Shown one piece after another: positions 45,809-55,824 of a DNA stretch of 64,000 nucleotides. Numbering within the stretch: position 1 is the stretch's first letter; the number at the start of each line of letters is the position of its first letter. The notes under the pieces were generated by a model. It had not been told where the DNA came from, searched no databases, and saw nothing but the letters and a program-made list of their open reading frames with translations. The position numbers and the translations under genes are program-made. Source of the stretch: Thermoleophilia bacterium SCSIO 60948. GTDB taxonomy: Bacteria > Actinomycetota > Thermoleophilia > Solirubrobacterales > 70-9. The stretch covers positions 1,604,001 through 1,668,000 of the forward strand of contig CP053031.1 of assembly GCA_021496505.1 (NCBI GenBank), in the 5' to 3' direction.

Positions 45809-46410
45809 GAGCCGCCACCACCCGCGGCGCCGCGGAGCGCCGCGCCGATCAGCTCCTCCGGCGTATCGCCCGCGACCCGCGAGAGCAGCGACTCCGCCTC
45901 GGCCGGGGTGTAGCCGAGGCCGACGAGTCCGTCGCGCGCCAGCGAGCGCGGATCGTCGGCCGGCCCGCCGGATGGAACGGCGTCGGGCTCCGGGGTCCGG
46001 TCCAGCTCGCCGGCGACCTTCTCGCGCAGCTCGACGATGACCCGCTCGGAGGTCTTCTTGCCGATCCCCGGCACCGCCTGGAAGCGCTTCGCGTCGCCGA
46101 GCGCGATCGCGCCGACCAGCTCGCGCGGCGAGCCGCCGGAGAGGATCGCGACGGCGACCTTCGGGCCGACGCCCGATACGGAGATCAGGTGCTCGAAGAG
46201 GTCGCGCTCCTCCTCGCTCGCGAAGCCGTAGAGCGCCATCACGTCCTCGCGGACGACCAGGTGCGAGTGCAGCGAGACGTCGTTGCCGGCCGCCGGCACC
46301 GCCTTGAGGGTCTCGGCCGAGACGTTCAGCCGGTAGCCGACGCCGCCCGTCTCGACGACCACGTGGTCGGGACGGCGGACGAGGACCTCGCCGCGGACCG
46401 ACGCGATCAC
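45805..46410 (-). CDS. ruvA: Holliday junction binding protein RuvA
   Basis: The 201-residue protein has an N-terminal OB domain ([17 protein letters not shown]), HhH motifs ([15 protein letters not shown] and [18 protein letters not shown]) and a C-terminal domain ([13 protein letters not shown]). It tetramerises on four-way junctions and recruits RuvB. Starts overlap ruvC by 4 bp. Confidence 0.97.
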   Translation of the reverse strand: MIASVRGEVLVRRPDHVVVETGGVGYRLNVSAETLKAVPAAGNDVSLHSHLVVREDVMALYGFASEEERDLFEHLISVSGVGPKVAVAILSGGSPRELVGAIALGDAKRFQAVPGIGKKTSERVIVELREKVAGELDRTPEPDAVPSGGPADDPRSLARDGLVGLGYTPAEAESLLSRVAGDTPEELIGAALRGAAGGGGS

Positions 46411-46892
46411 GCCGGGATCCCGGTGCGGGCGTGCGCCGAGTGGCAGATCGCGACCGCGAGCGCGTCGGCGGCGTGGTCGGACCTCGGCGGTGAGGGCAGA
46501 CGCAGAAGCGAGCCGACCATGTGCTGGACCTGGCCCTTCTGGGCCGCGCCCGTGCCGCAGACCGCGAGCTTGATCGCCTGCGGCGTGTAGTCGAAGCAGG
46601 GGATGCCGCGCTGGGCGGCGGCGAGCTGGGCGACGCCGCGGGCCTGACCGACCGCCATCGCCGAGCGGGCGTTGCGACCGAAGAAGAGGTCCTCGAGGGC
46701 GAGCGCGAGCGGCTCGTGCCAGTCGAGCAGCCGGCCGATCTCGGCGTGGATGCGCTCGAGCCGGTCGGGCATCGGCTCGCCCGTGGGCACCTCGATCACG
46801 CCGCCGTCGAGCGCTCTGACCGAGTTCCCGTCCGCGCGCACGACTCCGAAGCCAGTGTTGGCCACGCCCGGATCGATGCCCATCACGACCAC
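46407..46892 (-). CDS. ruvC: Holliday junction resolvase RuvC
   Basis: The 161-residue RNase H-fold nuclease starts [13 protein letters not shown], with the catalytic Asp, [10 protein letters not shown] with Glu, and [10 protein letters not shown] with the final Asp. It cuts four-way junctions. It is the first gene of ruvCAB, and follows yebC by 53 bp. Confidence 0.96.
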   Translation of the reverse strand: MVVMGIDPGVANTGFGVVRADGNSVRALDGGVIEVPTGEPMPDRLERIHAEIGRLLDWHEPLALALEDLFFGRNARSAMAVGQARGVAQLAAAQRGIPCFDYTPQAIKLAVCGTGAAQKGQVQHMVGSLLRLPSPPRSDHAADALAVAICHSAHARTGIPA

Positions 46893-46945
46893 CTCGATAG
46901 GGCCATTCTGCGCGCCGGGCCGGACGCCTCCCCGTGCGCGAGCGC

Positions 46946-47701
46946 TCAGCCGGCTTCGACGGCCTCGAGCAGGTCGGCGGGGATCTCGAAGTTGGCGTTG
47001 ACCGACTCGACGTCGTCGTGCTCGTCGAGCGTGTCGATCAGCGCCAGCAGCCGCTTCGCGACCGATGGTTCGGAGATGTCGACGGTCGACGTCGGCTGTT
47101 TCGCGGTCTCGGCGTGCTGGATCTCGATCCCCGCGTCCTCGAGCGCGGCACGGACGTCACGCAGCGCCGACGGCTCGCTCGAGACGGCGAAGACGTCGCC
47201 CTCGCGAGCCACGTCATCGGCCCCGGCGTCGACCGCGACGAGCAGGTCGTCCTCGTCGTAGCGCTCGGCGTCGACGAGGACGATGCCCTTCGACTCGAAC
47301 TGCCAGGCGACCGAGCCGGGCTCACCGAGGTTGCCGCCGTGGCGGTCGAACGCGTGGCGGACCTCGGACCCGGTGCGATTGCGGTTGTCGGTCAGCGCGT
47401 CGACGAGCAGCGCCGCACCGCCCGGGCCGTAGCCCTCGTAGACGACGCGCTCGATCTCATCGCCCGCGCCGCCCGCGCCGGTGCCGCGGTCGATCGCGCG
47501 CTGGATGTTGTCCTTGGGCATCGAGTAGCCCTTGGCCTTCTCGACCGCCGCGGCGAGGGTGTAGTTGGCCTCGACGTCTCCCCCGCCCTCCTTCGCCGCG
47601 ACCGTGATCGCACGCGCGAGCTTGGTGAAGAGCTGCCCGCGCTTCGCGTCGGTGGCAGCCTTCTTGTGCTTGATCGACGCCCACTTGGAGTGCCCGGCCA
47701 T
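46946..47701 (-). CDS. yebC: YebC/PmpR-family protein
   Basis: The 251-residue protein begins with the family signature MAGHSKWASIKHKKAATDAKRG, shown here in parts, followed by NIQRAIDRGTG and YEGYGPGGAALLV. YebC proteins act as transcription regulators or as translation factors at polyproline stalls. Its position just upstream of ruvC is widely conserved. Confidence 0.95.
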   Translation of the reverse strand: MAGHSKWASIKHKKAATDAKRGQLFTKLARAITVAAKEGGGDVEANYTLAAAVEKAKGYSMPKDNIQRAIDRGTGAGGAGDEIERVVYEGYGPGGAALLVDALTDNRNRTGSEVRHAFDRHGGNLGEPGSVAWQFESKGIVLVDAERYDEDDLLVAVDAGADDVAREGDVFAVSSEPSALRDVRAALEDAGIEIQHAETAKQPTSTVDISEPSVAKRLLALIDTLDEHDDVESVNANFEIPADLLEAVEAG

Positions 47702-47738
47702 GAGTCAGATTCTAGGTCGGGCCGGGGCGGTCCGGGAC

Positions 47739-49310
47739 TCAGCGGATCTGCGTCTGCGGGTTGAAGGTCCGCCCGAGCGGCTTGACCTGCCGCTTGCCGA
47801 GGCCCTTCATCCCGAACACGCTCAGGCCATGGCGCGTCGCGTGCTCGTTGCCGTAGATCCGCCCGCGGTACCAGTAGGCCGACCAGAAGTCCGGGTTGCG
47901 CGTTCCGCGCTCCGGGAGCGTCCAGCCGAGCTCGCGTGGATCGGCCGGGTCGGAGAAGTCGACGACGGAGATCCCGCCCGCGTAGTACGGCGTGACGGCG
48001 ACGTAGCGGTCGCGGTCGCGCATCGGCACGATCGCGAAGTTGTGCGTCGTGCAGCGGAATGGCTCGGCGTCGGCGGGGTTGTCGACGTCGGGCACCCGCG
48101 GCAGCGAGTAGAGCCCTTCCGGCTGCGCGGGGTTCAGCAGATCCGAGCCCCGGACCTCGGAGGTCTTGTAGAACCACATCGCGCCGATCGGGCTCGTCTG
48201 GTCGGTCGAGCAGCCACCGCCGCCGGCGGCTCCCGCGTGCTCGTCGCCGATCACGATGTACTTGCCGTCCCAGGTGAACTGGGCCGAGTGATCGAACTCG
48301 ATCGCCTGGTTCTCGGTCACGCCCAGCGTCCGCGGCCGCGCGGGATCCGAGATGTCGAGCAGAGCGAAGGCGCCGAGGCAGGCGACGGCCATCAGGTCCT
48401 TGCCGGCGAGGACCCCGGAGTCGTGACAGCCGACGGTCGCCGGCGAGGTCGAGCCCGGCGGGAGGACGTCGCGGACGCCGAGCAGCTTGGCGCGACTCGG
48501 GTCGGCGTTCGGGAAGCGGACGACCGAGAGCTCGCCCTCGGGGTGGTTGGCCTCCGTGCACTCGGTGTCGCCCGCCGTCAGCGGATAGGACAGGACGTAG
48601 ATGTGCGAGACGCGCCGGCCCGGCAGCAGCGTCTGCGTGTGGGAGCCGCAGTCGGTCTCGATGAAGCCCGCCTGTTGCGGCCGGCGCGGGTTCGAGATGT
48701 CGATGATCCGCAGGCCCTCGGCCTCGACCGATGTCCGGCTGCGGTTCGTCGGCGTGTCGTTGCAGCCTGGACGCCGCTTGTCGTTCGAGCCTCTCGAGTC
48801 CACCGAGTAGAAGACGTAGTCACCGCTCAGCACGACGTCGCCCTGGGCGCCGGGGCAGCGGAAGAAGCCGAGCTGCTTCGCTTTGCGTCCGCCGCGCTCG
48901 AGCCGGAACGTGCCTAGACCCTGGTAGGTACCGGCCACCATCAGGTTGCCGCGAAACGCCATGTCCGAGCCCTGCGCTCCGCCGCGCCCTCCCTTCGGCG
49001 CGCCCGGACGGGTGAGGATCCTCGTGCGCGAGAAGCGGCGGAAGTTCTCCGACCCCTGAAGCTCGCCGCGCGCCGCCTCCTCGAGGCCGTCCCCGGCCAC
49101 CGCCGAGAGCGAGATCCGGTTCGCCACGGTGAAGGCGCCTGCGTCGAAGCGGTCCGACAGCCCGCTCTCGAGCGCCTTGAGCTTGTGGGCTCCCGCGGGC
49201 TCGGTCCCGCCGAGCAGGAGGATCAGCATTCCGGCGATGGCGAGGAGGCCCGCGAGCGCGATCGACCTCCTCCGCGAGGCGCGTGAGGCCCCCGAGCTTC
49301 GAGCGGTCAT
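47739..49310 (-). CDS. Secreted propeller protein with LVIVD-like repeats
   Basis: The signal peptide (RRRSIALAGLLAIAGMLILLL, split by nature of the h-region) ends near AGA. The mature part contains repeated strand-turn-strand units with DISNPRRP, DISDPARP and DFSDPADP, which match LVIVD-type beta-propeller repeats, and HTQTLLP. The length is 523. It is likely extracytoplasmic, with unknown ligand. The neighbours are unrelated in function. Confidence 0.75.
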   Translation of the reverse strand: MTARSSGASRASRRRSIALAGLLAIAGMLILLLGGTEPAGAHKLKALESGLSDRFDAGAFTVANRISLSAVAGDGLEEAARGELQGSENFRRFSRTRILTRPGAPKGGRGGAQGSDMAFRGNLMVAGTYQGLGTFRLERGGRKAKQLGFFRCPGAQGDVVLSGDYVFYSVDSRGSNDKRRPGCNDTPTNRSRTSVEAEGLRIIDISNPRRPQQAGFIETDCGSHTQTLLPGRRVSHIYVLSYPLTAGDTECTEANHPEGELSVVRFPNADPSRAKLLGVRDVLPPGSTSPATVGCHDSGVLAGKDLMAVACLGAFALLDISDPARPRTLGVTENQAIEFDHSAQFTWDGKYIVIGDEHAGAAGGGGCSTDQTSPIGAMWFYKTSEVRGSDLLNPAQPEGLYSLPRVPDVDNPADAEPFRCTTHNFAIVPMRDRDRYVAVTPYYAGGISVVDFSDPADPRELGWTLPERGTRNPDFWSAYWYRGRIYGNEHATRHGLSVFGMKGLGKRQVKPLGRTFNPQTQIR

Positions 49311-49397
49311 GTCCTGACCGTGACGGGTCCGGCGTCCGCGTGCGCCGGTTCTTAAGCGGAGCTAAAGGGTCCGTTTAGGCAAGGCCCAGGCGGACCC

Positions 49398-50510
49398 TCA
49401 GACGACGAACCGGCCGTCCTCCTGCATCGTCTCGCCGTCAACCTCGATCCGCCCGCCCTGGCGGAGGTCGCAGACGAGGTCGGTGTGGACGGCGGAGTCG
49501 TTCGTGCCACCGGACTCCGGATAACTGGCCCCGACCGCCATGTGGACGGTGCCGCCGATCTTCTCGTCGAGCAGGACGTCGCGCGTGCCGCGGTCGATCC
49601 CGTAGTTCGTGCCGATCCCGAGCTCGCCGAGCCGCCGCGCGCCGTCGTCGGTGTCGAGCAGTCCGATCAGGAACTCCTCGCCGCGCTCGGCGCTAGCGTC
49701 GACGCAGCGGCCGGACTCGAAGCGCAGCCGTACGCCGGCGACCTCCCGTCCGCCGACCATCGCCGGCAGGCTGAAGCTGACGACGCCCTCGACCGAGTCC
49801 TCGATCGGCCCGGTGAAGAACTCGCCGTCGGGCATGTTGTGCTCGCCGTCGCAGGGGATGAACGTTCGGCCGGCGATGCCGAGCGTGATGTCGGTGCCCT
49901 CGGCGACGACCCGGACCTGCTCGTGGCCTTCGATCCAGTCCGACAGCCGGCGGCATTCCTCCGAGGCGTCGCGCCACGCGGTCAGTGGATCGCCGAACTC
50001 GGCCGGGTCGGCCAGGCAGGCGCGGAAATAGAAGTCCTCGAACGCCCGCATGCTCATCTCGGCGTCGGAGGCGTAGGCATTGGTCGGGTAGAGCGTGTAG
50101 ACCCAGCGGTGCTTGCCCTCCGCGGCTCGCTTGAGGGTCTGTTCCATGAGCCCCTTGGTCGCGGCCTGGCGGCGCATCTGGCGCGCCGGGTCGAGTTGGG
50201 AGAGCTCGCGCGTGTTGACGTCGGCGCCGATGACGATCCGGCAGTCGGCCTCCTCGGCCGCCCACTGCTGGAGCGGTGAGATCCAGTCGAGCTGGGCATC
50301 GGAGGCGCGCGAGTAGAACGCCGATGCCTGGTCGGCGAGCGACATCGACATCACGGGCTGGCCGCCGGCCTCGATCACCTGCTCGTACACCGCGGCGAGC
50401 AGCGGCTCGGCCGCGCTCGAGCCCTCGATCAGGCAGGTGTCGCCCTCGCCCACCCGCGTCGAGTAGGAGACGAGGATCTTGGCCAGCGCGTCGACGCGTG
50501 AATCTCGCAT
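49398..50510 (-). CDS. M29-family aminopeptidase
   Basis: The 370-residue protein matches thermophilic M29 (AmpS/PepS) metallopeptidases: GEHNMPDGEFFTGPIEDS with the Glu ligands, GIGTNYGIDRGTRDVLLDEKI and GGTNDSAVHTDLVCD near the end with His/Asp ligands. It is a cytosolic, two-metal exopeptidase. The ATG start lies just inside the ppc stop region (9 bp gap). Confidence 0.85.
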   Translation of the reverse strand: MRDSRVDALAKILVSYSTRVGEGDTCLIEGSSAAEPLLAAVYEQVIEAGGQPVMSMSLADQASAFYSRASDAQLDWISPLQQWAAEEADCRIVIGADVNTRELSQLDPARQMRRQAATKGLMEQTLKRAAEGKHRWVYTLYPTNAYASDAEMSMRAFEDFYFRACLADPAEFGDPLTAWRDASEECRRLSDWIEGHEQVRVVAEGTDITLGIAGRTFIPCDGEHNMPDGEFFTGPIEDSVEGVVSFSLPAMVGGREVAGVRLRFESGRCVDASAERGEEFLIGLLDTDDGARRLGELGIGTNYGIDRGTRDVLLDEKIGGTVHMAVGASYPESGGTNDSAVHTDLVCDLRQGGRIEVDGETMQEDGRFVV

Positions 50511-50519
50511 CCGCGCAAC

Positions 50520-53264
50520 CTAACCGGTGTTGCGAAGCCCGCCCGCGATCCCGTTGACGGCGAGCAGGCTGACGCGTCCGAGCCGCTCCGTCTCACCGTC
50601 GGTCGCCTCGCCGGAGCGCATCCTGCGAAGCAGCTCGACCTGGATGTAGGAGAGCGGGTCGACGTAGGGGTTGCGACGGTCGATCGAGGCCTGGAGCACG
50701 GGCTCGCGGTCGAGCAGGCGCTCCTCGCCGAAGACCGCTTCGAGCTTTCGGATCGTCAGCTCGAGCTCGCCGCAGACCCGGGTCCAGATCCGGTCTCGGG
50801 CCTTGTCGTTCGCCCACAGGTCGACGTAGAGGGAGGCGATCGAGGCGTCGGCCTTGGCGCAGGCCATCTCGGCGTTCGAGAGCAGCGCCGAGAAGAACGG
50901 CCACTCGCGCTGCATCTCGACGAGCGTGTCGAGGCCGAAGCGCTCCTCGGCCTCGGCCAGAGCGGTCCCGAGGCCGTACCAGGCGGGCAGCACGATCCGG
51001 GCCTGCGTCCACGAGAAGACCCACGGGATCGCACGCAGGTCGTCGACGCCGCCGTCGGGGCTGCGCTTGGCCGGCCGTGAGCCGAGTTGCAGGCGCGAGA
51101 TCTCATCGACCGGGGTCACGGTCTGGAAGAACTCGACGAAGTCCGGATCGCCGTGCACGAGCTCGCGGTAGGTATCGGCGGAGGTCCCCGCCATCCGCTC
51201 GAGGACCCCCTCGAAGCGCTCGCGCCGCTCGTCGGAGAGGCCCGAGTCACCGTCGACGTCGCTCGCCAGCACCGCGCTCGTCGTCAGCTCGAGCTCGCGG
51301 TGGGCGATCTCAGCCGTCAGATACTTCGCCGCCAGGACCTCGCCCTGCTCGGTCATCTTGAGGCGCGCACCGACCGTGCCGGCGGGCAGCGCCATGATCG
51401 CTACGTTCGTCGGCCCGCCCCCGCGCCCGACCGCTCCGCCGCGACCGTGGAAGAAGAGCCAGCCGAGCCCGGCCTCGCGCAGCACCTCCGCGACCCGGAC
51501 CTGGGCGCGGTAGGTCGCCCAGCCCGAGGCGACGTAGCCGACGTCCTTGTTGGAGTCCGAATAGCCGACCATGACCTCTTGGAGACCGCCGGAGGACTCG
51601 AGCGCCGCGCGGTAGACCGGCGTGTCCAGCAGCGTCGCGATCGTCTCCGGCGCGGCGTCGAGCGACTCCCCAGACTCGAACAGCGGCGCGATCCGCAGCA
51701 TCGCCCCCTCCCCGCCGGCCCGCGTCAGGCTCGCCTCCTTCATCAGCAGCAGCACCTCGAGCACGTCGGCGGGCTGCTCGGCGTGGGAGATCACGTAGGT
51801 CTCGATCGTCCCCCGGTGGCGCCCGGTGAGCGCTCGCCCGATCGCCCGGAACAGCTCGATCGTCTCGCGCGTCTCGTCCGAGAACCCCGAGATGTCGGCG
51901 GGGATCAGCGGCCGGTGATCGGCGATCGAGCCGGCCAGCAGCTCGGCTCGCCGCTCCGGGTCGGCCTCGGCGTAGCCGTCGAGGATCCCGAGCTGGGAGT
52001 AGACCTCGGCGAGCGCGTCGCGGTGGCGCTTCGAGTTCTCCCTCACGTCGAGCCGGGCGAAGTGGAAGCCGAAGATCTCGACCTGGCGGATGACGTCTCG
52101 CAGGTCGCCGGCCGCCGCGTGGGAATCCCCCGACTCGCGCAGTGCCCGGTCGGCTGCCCGCAGGTCGGAGAGCAGCTCGCCCGGGTCGGCGTAGGCGCCG
52201 TCGCGTCCGCGCCGGGTCGCACGGACGCGCTCGCGGATGAACGTGAACGCGCGCCGGTAGGGCTCCTCGGGGTTGAGGTCGGAGAGCCGTCCCTCGAGTT
52301 GCGGGAAGAGCTCACCACCGCGCTCGAGCAGCGCGGTGAGCTCGCCGTCCGGAGTGTGGGAGCGATCCGAGATCGAGATCCGCTCGGCGAGGACTCCGAT
52401 CCGTCGCTCGAGGAAGCGCAGGCACTGCGAGCGCATCAGCTCGAGCGTCTCGATCGTCGTGTCGGGATGCACGTTCGGGTTGCCGTCGCGGTCGCCGCCG
52501 ATCCACGACCCGAACGAGATGAAAGCCGGGACCTCCGGCGCGTCGTCGCCGTACTCGATCTCGAGCGAGGCCTCGAGGTCGCGGATGACCTCCGGCACCT
52601 CGTCCGCGAGAGTCGAGACGAAGTAGACGAGTCCGGCGCGGACCTCGTCGATCACGGTCGGCGAGACGGCGCGGAGCTCATCGGATCCCCACAGCTCCTG
52701 GACCGTCTCGAGCAGCAGGCGCCGCGTCCGCTGCTCGAGGTTCGGCACGCCCGGGCGCTCGTCGAGGTCGCGGAGCCTCGAGAAGATCCGAGCGAGCTTC
52801 TCGAGCGTCGTCCGCCGGCGTGCCTCGGTCGGGTGGGCGGTGATCACGAGCCGCAGGTCGGCCGAGGCGAGCAGCCGGCCGACCTCCTCGGCGCTGCAAC
52901 CGGCGGCGGCGAGCCTCGCGACGGCGTCGCGCAGCGAGCCGGGCCGCGGCTTCGGAGCCTCACGCCGATCGCGGGCGTGAAGCCTGCGGATGCGCTCGTT
53001 GTCCTCGGCCAGGTTGACGAGCTGAAACCAGCGGACGAGCGACAGGACGAGCCCCTCGAGCTCGTCGGTGTCGAGCCCTGCTACGAGCTCGCCGAGCTCA
53101 CCGGCCGCCTCCGCGTCGCCGAGGCGGGCTCGCTTGGCGAGCGCGACGGTTCGCTCGTGGAGGTCGAAGGCCTCGTCGCCGGCTCCGCTTCGCACGACCT
53201 CGGCGAGGACCTCCTCGAGCAGCTCGCGGTCGTCCTCGATCGTGCGGCGTCCGTCGGCGCTCAA
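50520..53264 (-). CDS. ppc: Phosphoenolpyruvate carboxylase
   Basis: The 914-residue anaplerotic enzyme forms oxaloacetate from PEP and bicarbonate. Landmarks are VITAHPTEARR (catalytic His), GSWIGGDRDGNPNV, VGYSDSNKDVGY and FHGRGGAVGRGGGPT. The C-terminus NTG is the standard binding end. TTG 53264 overlaps the pdxT stop (TTGA), a tight link that is unusual in function. Confidence 0.96.
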   Translation of the reverse strand: MSADGRRTIEDDRELLEEVLAEVVRSGAGDEAFDLHERTVALAKRARLGDAEAAGELGELVAGLDTDELEGLVLSLVRWFQLVNLAEDNERIRRLHARDRREAPKPRPGSLRDAVARLAAAGCSAEEVGRLLASADLRLVITAHPTEARRRTTLEKLARIFSRLRDLDERPGVPNLEQRTRRLLLETVQELWGSDELRAVSPTVIDEVRAGLVYFVSTLADEVPEVIRDLEASLEIEYGDDAPEVPAFISFGSWIGGDRDGNPNVHPDTTIETLELMRSQCLRFLERRIGVLAERISISDRSHTPDGELTALLERGGELFPQLEGRLSDLNPEEPYRRAFTFIRERVRATRRGRDGAYADPGELLSDLRAADRALRESGDSHAAAGDLRDVIRQVEIFGFHFARLDVRENSKRHRDALAEVYSQLGILDGYAEADPERRAELLAGSIADHRPLIPADISGFSDETRETIELFRAIGRALTGRHRGTIETYVISHAEQPADVLEVLLLMKEASLTRAGGEGAMLRIAPLFESGESLDAAPETIATLLDTPVYRAALESSGGLQEVMVGYSDSNKDVGYVASGWATYRAQVRVAEVLREAGLGWLFFHGRGGAVGRGGGPTNVAIMALPAGTVGARLKMTEQGEVLAAKYLTAEIAHRELELTTSAVLASDVDGDSGLSDERRERFEGVLERMAGTSADTYRELVHGDPDFVEFFQTVTPVDEISRLQLGSRPAKRSPDGGVDDLRAIPWVFSWTQARIVLPAWYGLGTALAEAEERFGLDTLVEMQREWPFFSALLSNAEMACAKADASIASLYVDLWANDKARDRIWTRVCGELELTIRKLEAVFGEERLLDREPVLQASIDRRNPYVDPLSYIQVELLRRMRSGEATDGETERLGRVSLLAVNGIAGGLRNTG

Positions 53265-53830
53265 ACCGCGTCTCGTTCCCTCGCGGCGCTGGCGATCGCC
53301 ATCAACAGGGCGTGCAGGCGCGAGTCGTCGGTCAGCTCGGGATGAAACGAGCAGGCGACGACGCGTCCCTGGCGGACCACCACGGGGTGGCCGTCGACCT
53401 CGGCGAGTACCTCGACGTCCTCGCCCGGGTCCTCTATCCAGGGCGCGCGGATGAACACCGCGCGGATCGGTTCGTCGCCGATGCCCGGGATCGTCACGTC
53501 GGCTTCGAAGCTCGCGAGCTGGCGGCCCCAGGCGTTGCGGCGCGTCGAGGCGTCGAGCAGCCCGAGGTGCTCGCGGCCGAGAAGGATCATCCCGGCGCAG
53601 GTCCCGAGGACGGCGCCACCGGCCTCGACGTGCGAGCGGATCGGTTCCTCGAGGCCGTCACGCTCGATCGCCTTGGCGATCGTCGTGCTCTCCCCGCCCG
53701 GGATCACGAGCGCGTCGAGGTCGGCGATCTCACCGGCGTTGCGAACCTCGCGGACGTCGGCGCCGAGCTCGGAGAGCATGCGTGCGTGGCGCGCGAAACC
53801 CCCCTGGCTGGCGAGGACGCCGACGCGCAG
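53261..53830 (-). CDS. pdxT: PLP synthase glutaminase subunit PdxT
   Basis: The class I glutamine amidotransferase has VGVLASQGGFARH, LVIPGGESTTIAK, GTCAGMILL with catalytic Cys, and SFHPELTDD with His/Glu. It supplies ammonia to PdxS. Homology begins at LRVGVL, where no ATG, GTG or TTG exists in frame; the best start is CTG 53830, with an AAAGGGGGG site immediately before. The alternative is ATG 53929 inside pdxS. Confidence 0.9.
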   Translation of the reverse strand: MRVGVLASQGGFARHARMLSELGADVREVRNAGEIADLDALVIPGGESTTIAKAIERDGLEEPIRSHVEAGGAVLGTCAGMILLGREHLGLLDASTRRNAWGRQLASFEADVTIPGIGDEPIRAVFIRAPWIEDPGEDVEVLAEVDGHPVVVRQGRVVACSFHPELTDDSRLHALLMAIASAARERDAV

Positions 53831-53852
53831 CTTCCCCCCTTTCTCGGCCAGC

Positions 53853-54740
53853 TCAGGCTCCGCGGTGCTGGAGCAGCTCGCCGCGCTCGGCGAGCTGGCC
53901 GATGTCGTCGCCGCGCATCGGCGAGCCAAGCTCGAGTGAGGCCTCGAGGACGCGCGCGGGGTCGGCGAAGTGGGTCGTCGCCGCGACGACGGCGCGGGCG
54001 CGTGCCTCGGGGTCGTCGGACTTGAAGATCCCCGAGCCGACGAAGGTGCCCTCGGCGCCGAGCTGCATCGTCAGCGCGGCGTCGGCCGGGGTCGCGATGC
54101 CACCGGCGCAGAACAGCGGAACGGGGAGCCAGCCGCGCTCGGCGACGTCGAGGACGACGTCGAGCGGAGCGCGGAGCTCCTTCGCCTCGGAGGCGAGCTC
54201 CTCGCGCGGCAGCGAGCTGAGGCGTCGGATGCCGCCGACGATCTCGCGCAGGTGGCGGACGGCCTCGACGATGTTGCCGGTGCCGGCCTCGCCCTTCGAG
54301 CGGATCATCGCCGCGCCCTCGCCGATCCGCCGCAGCGCCTCGCCGAGGTTGGTCGCGCCGCAGACGAACGGGACGTCGAAGGCGAGCTTGTCGATGTGGT
54401 TGGCCTCGTCGGCCGGCGTCAGGACCTCGGACTCGTCGATGTAGTCGACCTCGAGCGACTGCAGGACCTGAGCCTCGACGAAGTGCCCGATGCGCGCCTT
54501 GGCCATGACCGGGATCGAGACGGACTCCTGGATCGCCTTGACGACGCTCAGGTCGGCCATCCGAGCGACGCCACCGTCGCGGCGGATGTCGGCGGGAACG
54601 CGCTCGAGCGCCATGACCGCCGCGGCGCCGGTCTCCTCGGCGATCAGGGCCTGCTCCGGCGTCGTGACGTCCATGATCACGCCGCCCTTGAGCATCTCGG
54701 CGAGGCCTGTCTTGACGCGGAAGGTGGCTGTCTCGGTCAT
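53853..54740 (-). CDS. pdxS: PLP synthase subunit PdxS
   Basis: The 295-residue (beta-alpha)8 enzyme forms pyridoxal 5'-phosphate from ribose-5-phosphate, glyceraldehyde-3-phosphate and ammonia. Motifs: [39 protein letters not shown] (reaction Lys) and [17 protein letters not shown] 54740 is chosen because upstream codons are not conserved. It is followed at 22 bp by pdxT. Confidence 0.96.
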   Translation of the reverse strand: MTETATFRVKTGLAEMLKGGVIMDVTTPEQALIAEETGAAAVMALERVPADIRRDGGVARMADLSVVKAIQESVSIPVMAKARIGHFVEAQVLQSLEVDYIDESEVLTPADEANHIDKLAFDVPFVCGATNLGEALRRIGEGAAMIRSKGEAGTGNIVEAVRHLREIVGGIRRLSSLPREELASEAKELRAPLDVVLDVAERGWLPVPLFCAGGIATPADAALTMQLGAEGTFVGSGIFKSDDPEARARAVVAATTHFADPARVLEASLELGSPMRGDDIGQLAERGELLQHRGA

Positions 54741-54810
54741 GGCTTCGATCATAGGGCTGGGCGGCGCCCGAATCGGCCAAAATGCGCCCCGCGCGGGCAC
54801 CGGAACGCAA

Positions 54811-54834
54811 ACGGGCCCCGCGAGCGGGGCCCGT
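54811..54834 (-). terminator. Strong hairpin between rpiR-like gene and pdxS
   Basis: A perfect 10-bp stem ACGGGCCCCG/CGGGGCCCGT with a 4-nt loop. On the minus strand it is followed by TTTGCG, a short T run. It most likely terminates the RpiR-like gene, which ends at 54861. Confidence 0.7.
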
Positions 54835-54860
54835 CGGCCAGCCGAGTGGGGCTGGAGCGG

Positions 54861-55775
54861 CTACTTGAGCTTGAAGGCGCGGATGCGGTCCTTGAACGCA
54901 CCCTTGTCCTGTGCGTAGACGCCGTAGGCGAGCGCCTGGACGAGCGCGAGCAGAGAAGTGTTCGAACGCGTGAACGACGGGCTGTTCGAGGAGTAGTAGA
55001 GCGTGTTGTCGACGTGGTCTCCGACCTCGGAGAGGGTCGCGTCGGTGATCGCCATCGTCGATGCGCCGCGGTGGCGGGCAAGCTTCATGGCGCGGATCAC
55101 GATCGGGTGGGCGCCGCCGGCCGAGAAGGCGATGACCAGCGAGTCCTCGTCGACCCGGCTGAGCCGGGTGATCGCGTCCTGACGCGGGCTCGCGATGACC
55201 TCGGCCCGGATGTCGAGGAGGGCGAGGAGGTGGCGCAGGTAGGAGGCGAAGAAGGCGAGCTGGTCGAGGCCCACGATCATCACGCGATTCGCACCCGCGA
55301 GCGCGGCGACGCAGGCGTCGACCTGCTCGGAGGTCAGGTTGCGGACCGTCTCCTCGACGTTTGCGTGGTCCGTCGCGAGGGAGCTCTCGAACTCCGAGTG
55401 ATCGAAGGCGACGAGCGGCTCCGTCGTGCCCTCACCGGGGCGCGAGCGGTACTCCTCGATCGCGGCCTGCTGAAGCTCGGGGTAGCCCTCGAAGCCCAGT
55501 GCCTGCGAGAAGCGAACGACGGTCGAGGACGAGGTGTCGGCGCGGCGGGCCAGCTCCTCGGCCGTCTGGAAGGCGGCTTCGTCGAGGTGATCGACGATGT
55601 AGCGCGCGACCTCCTTCTGCGAGCGCGAGAACTCCTCGAAGCGCTCGGTGATGTAGGCCGAGAGGCTGCGACCGCCCGGACGGACGACGGCGCTGGCCGG
55701 CTCCGGCGCCGTGGCGTCGGCGGTCTCGACTGCTTGCGTGTCGGCCGCGCGGGCCTTGGTGGCGGTCTTGGTCAC
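54861..55775 (-). CDS. MurR/RpiR-family regulator with SIS domain
   Basis: The 304-residue protein has an N-terminal RpiR HTH (SQKEVARYIVDH, then TSSSTVVRFSQALGFEGYPEL) and a C-terminal SIS sugar-phosphate domain (VMIVGLDQLAFFASYL, VIAFSAGGAHP). It has an Ala/Thr-rich N-terminal tail. Such regulators respond to phosphosugars; no sugar operon is adjacent, so the target genes are elsewhere or the gene is autonomous. Confidence 0.9.
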   Translation of the reverse strand: MTKTATKARAADTQAVETADATAPEPASAVVRPGGRSLSAYITERFEEFSRSQKEVARYIVDHLDEAAFQTAEELARRADTSSSTVVRFSQALGFEGYPELQQAAIEEYRSRPGEGTTEPLVAFDHSEFESSLATDHANVEETVRNLTSEQVDACVAALAGANRVMIVGLDQLAFFASYLRHLLALLDIRAEVIASPRQDAITRLSRVDEDSLVIAFSAGGAHPIVIRAMKLARHRGASTMAITDATLSEVGDHVDNTLYYSSNSPSFTRSNTSLLALVQALAYGVYAQDKGAFKDRIRAFKLK

Positions 55776-55824
55776 GGCGGCTCTTTTCTCGCCGCCCGCG
55801 CCTTTCCCTTCCGGTGCGCGTCCG

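Noticed and set aside
51087-53345. 752-codon plus-strand ORF opposite ppc
   Set aside because: Antisense shadow of PEP carboxylase, with no recognisable motif.
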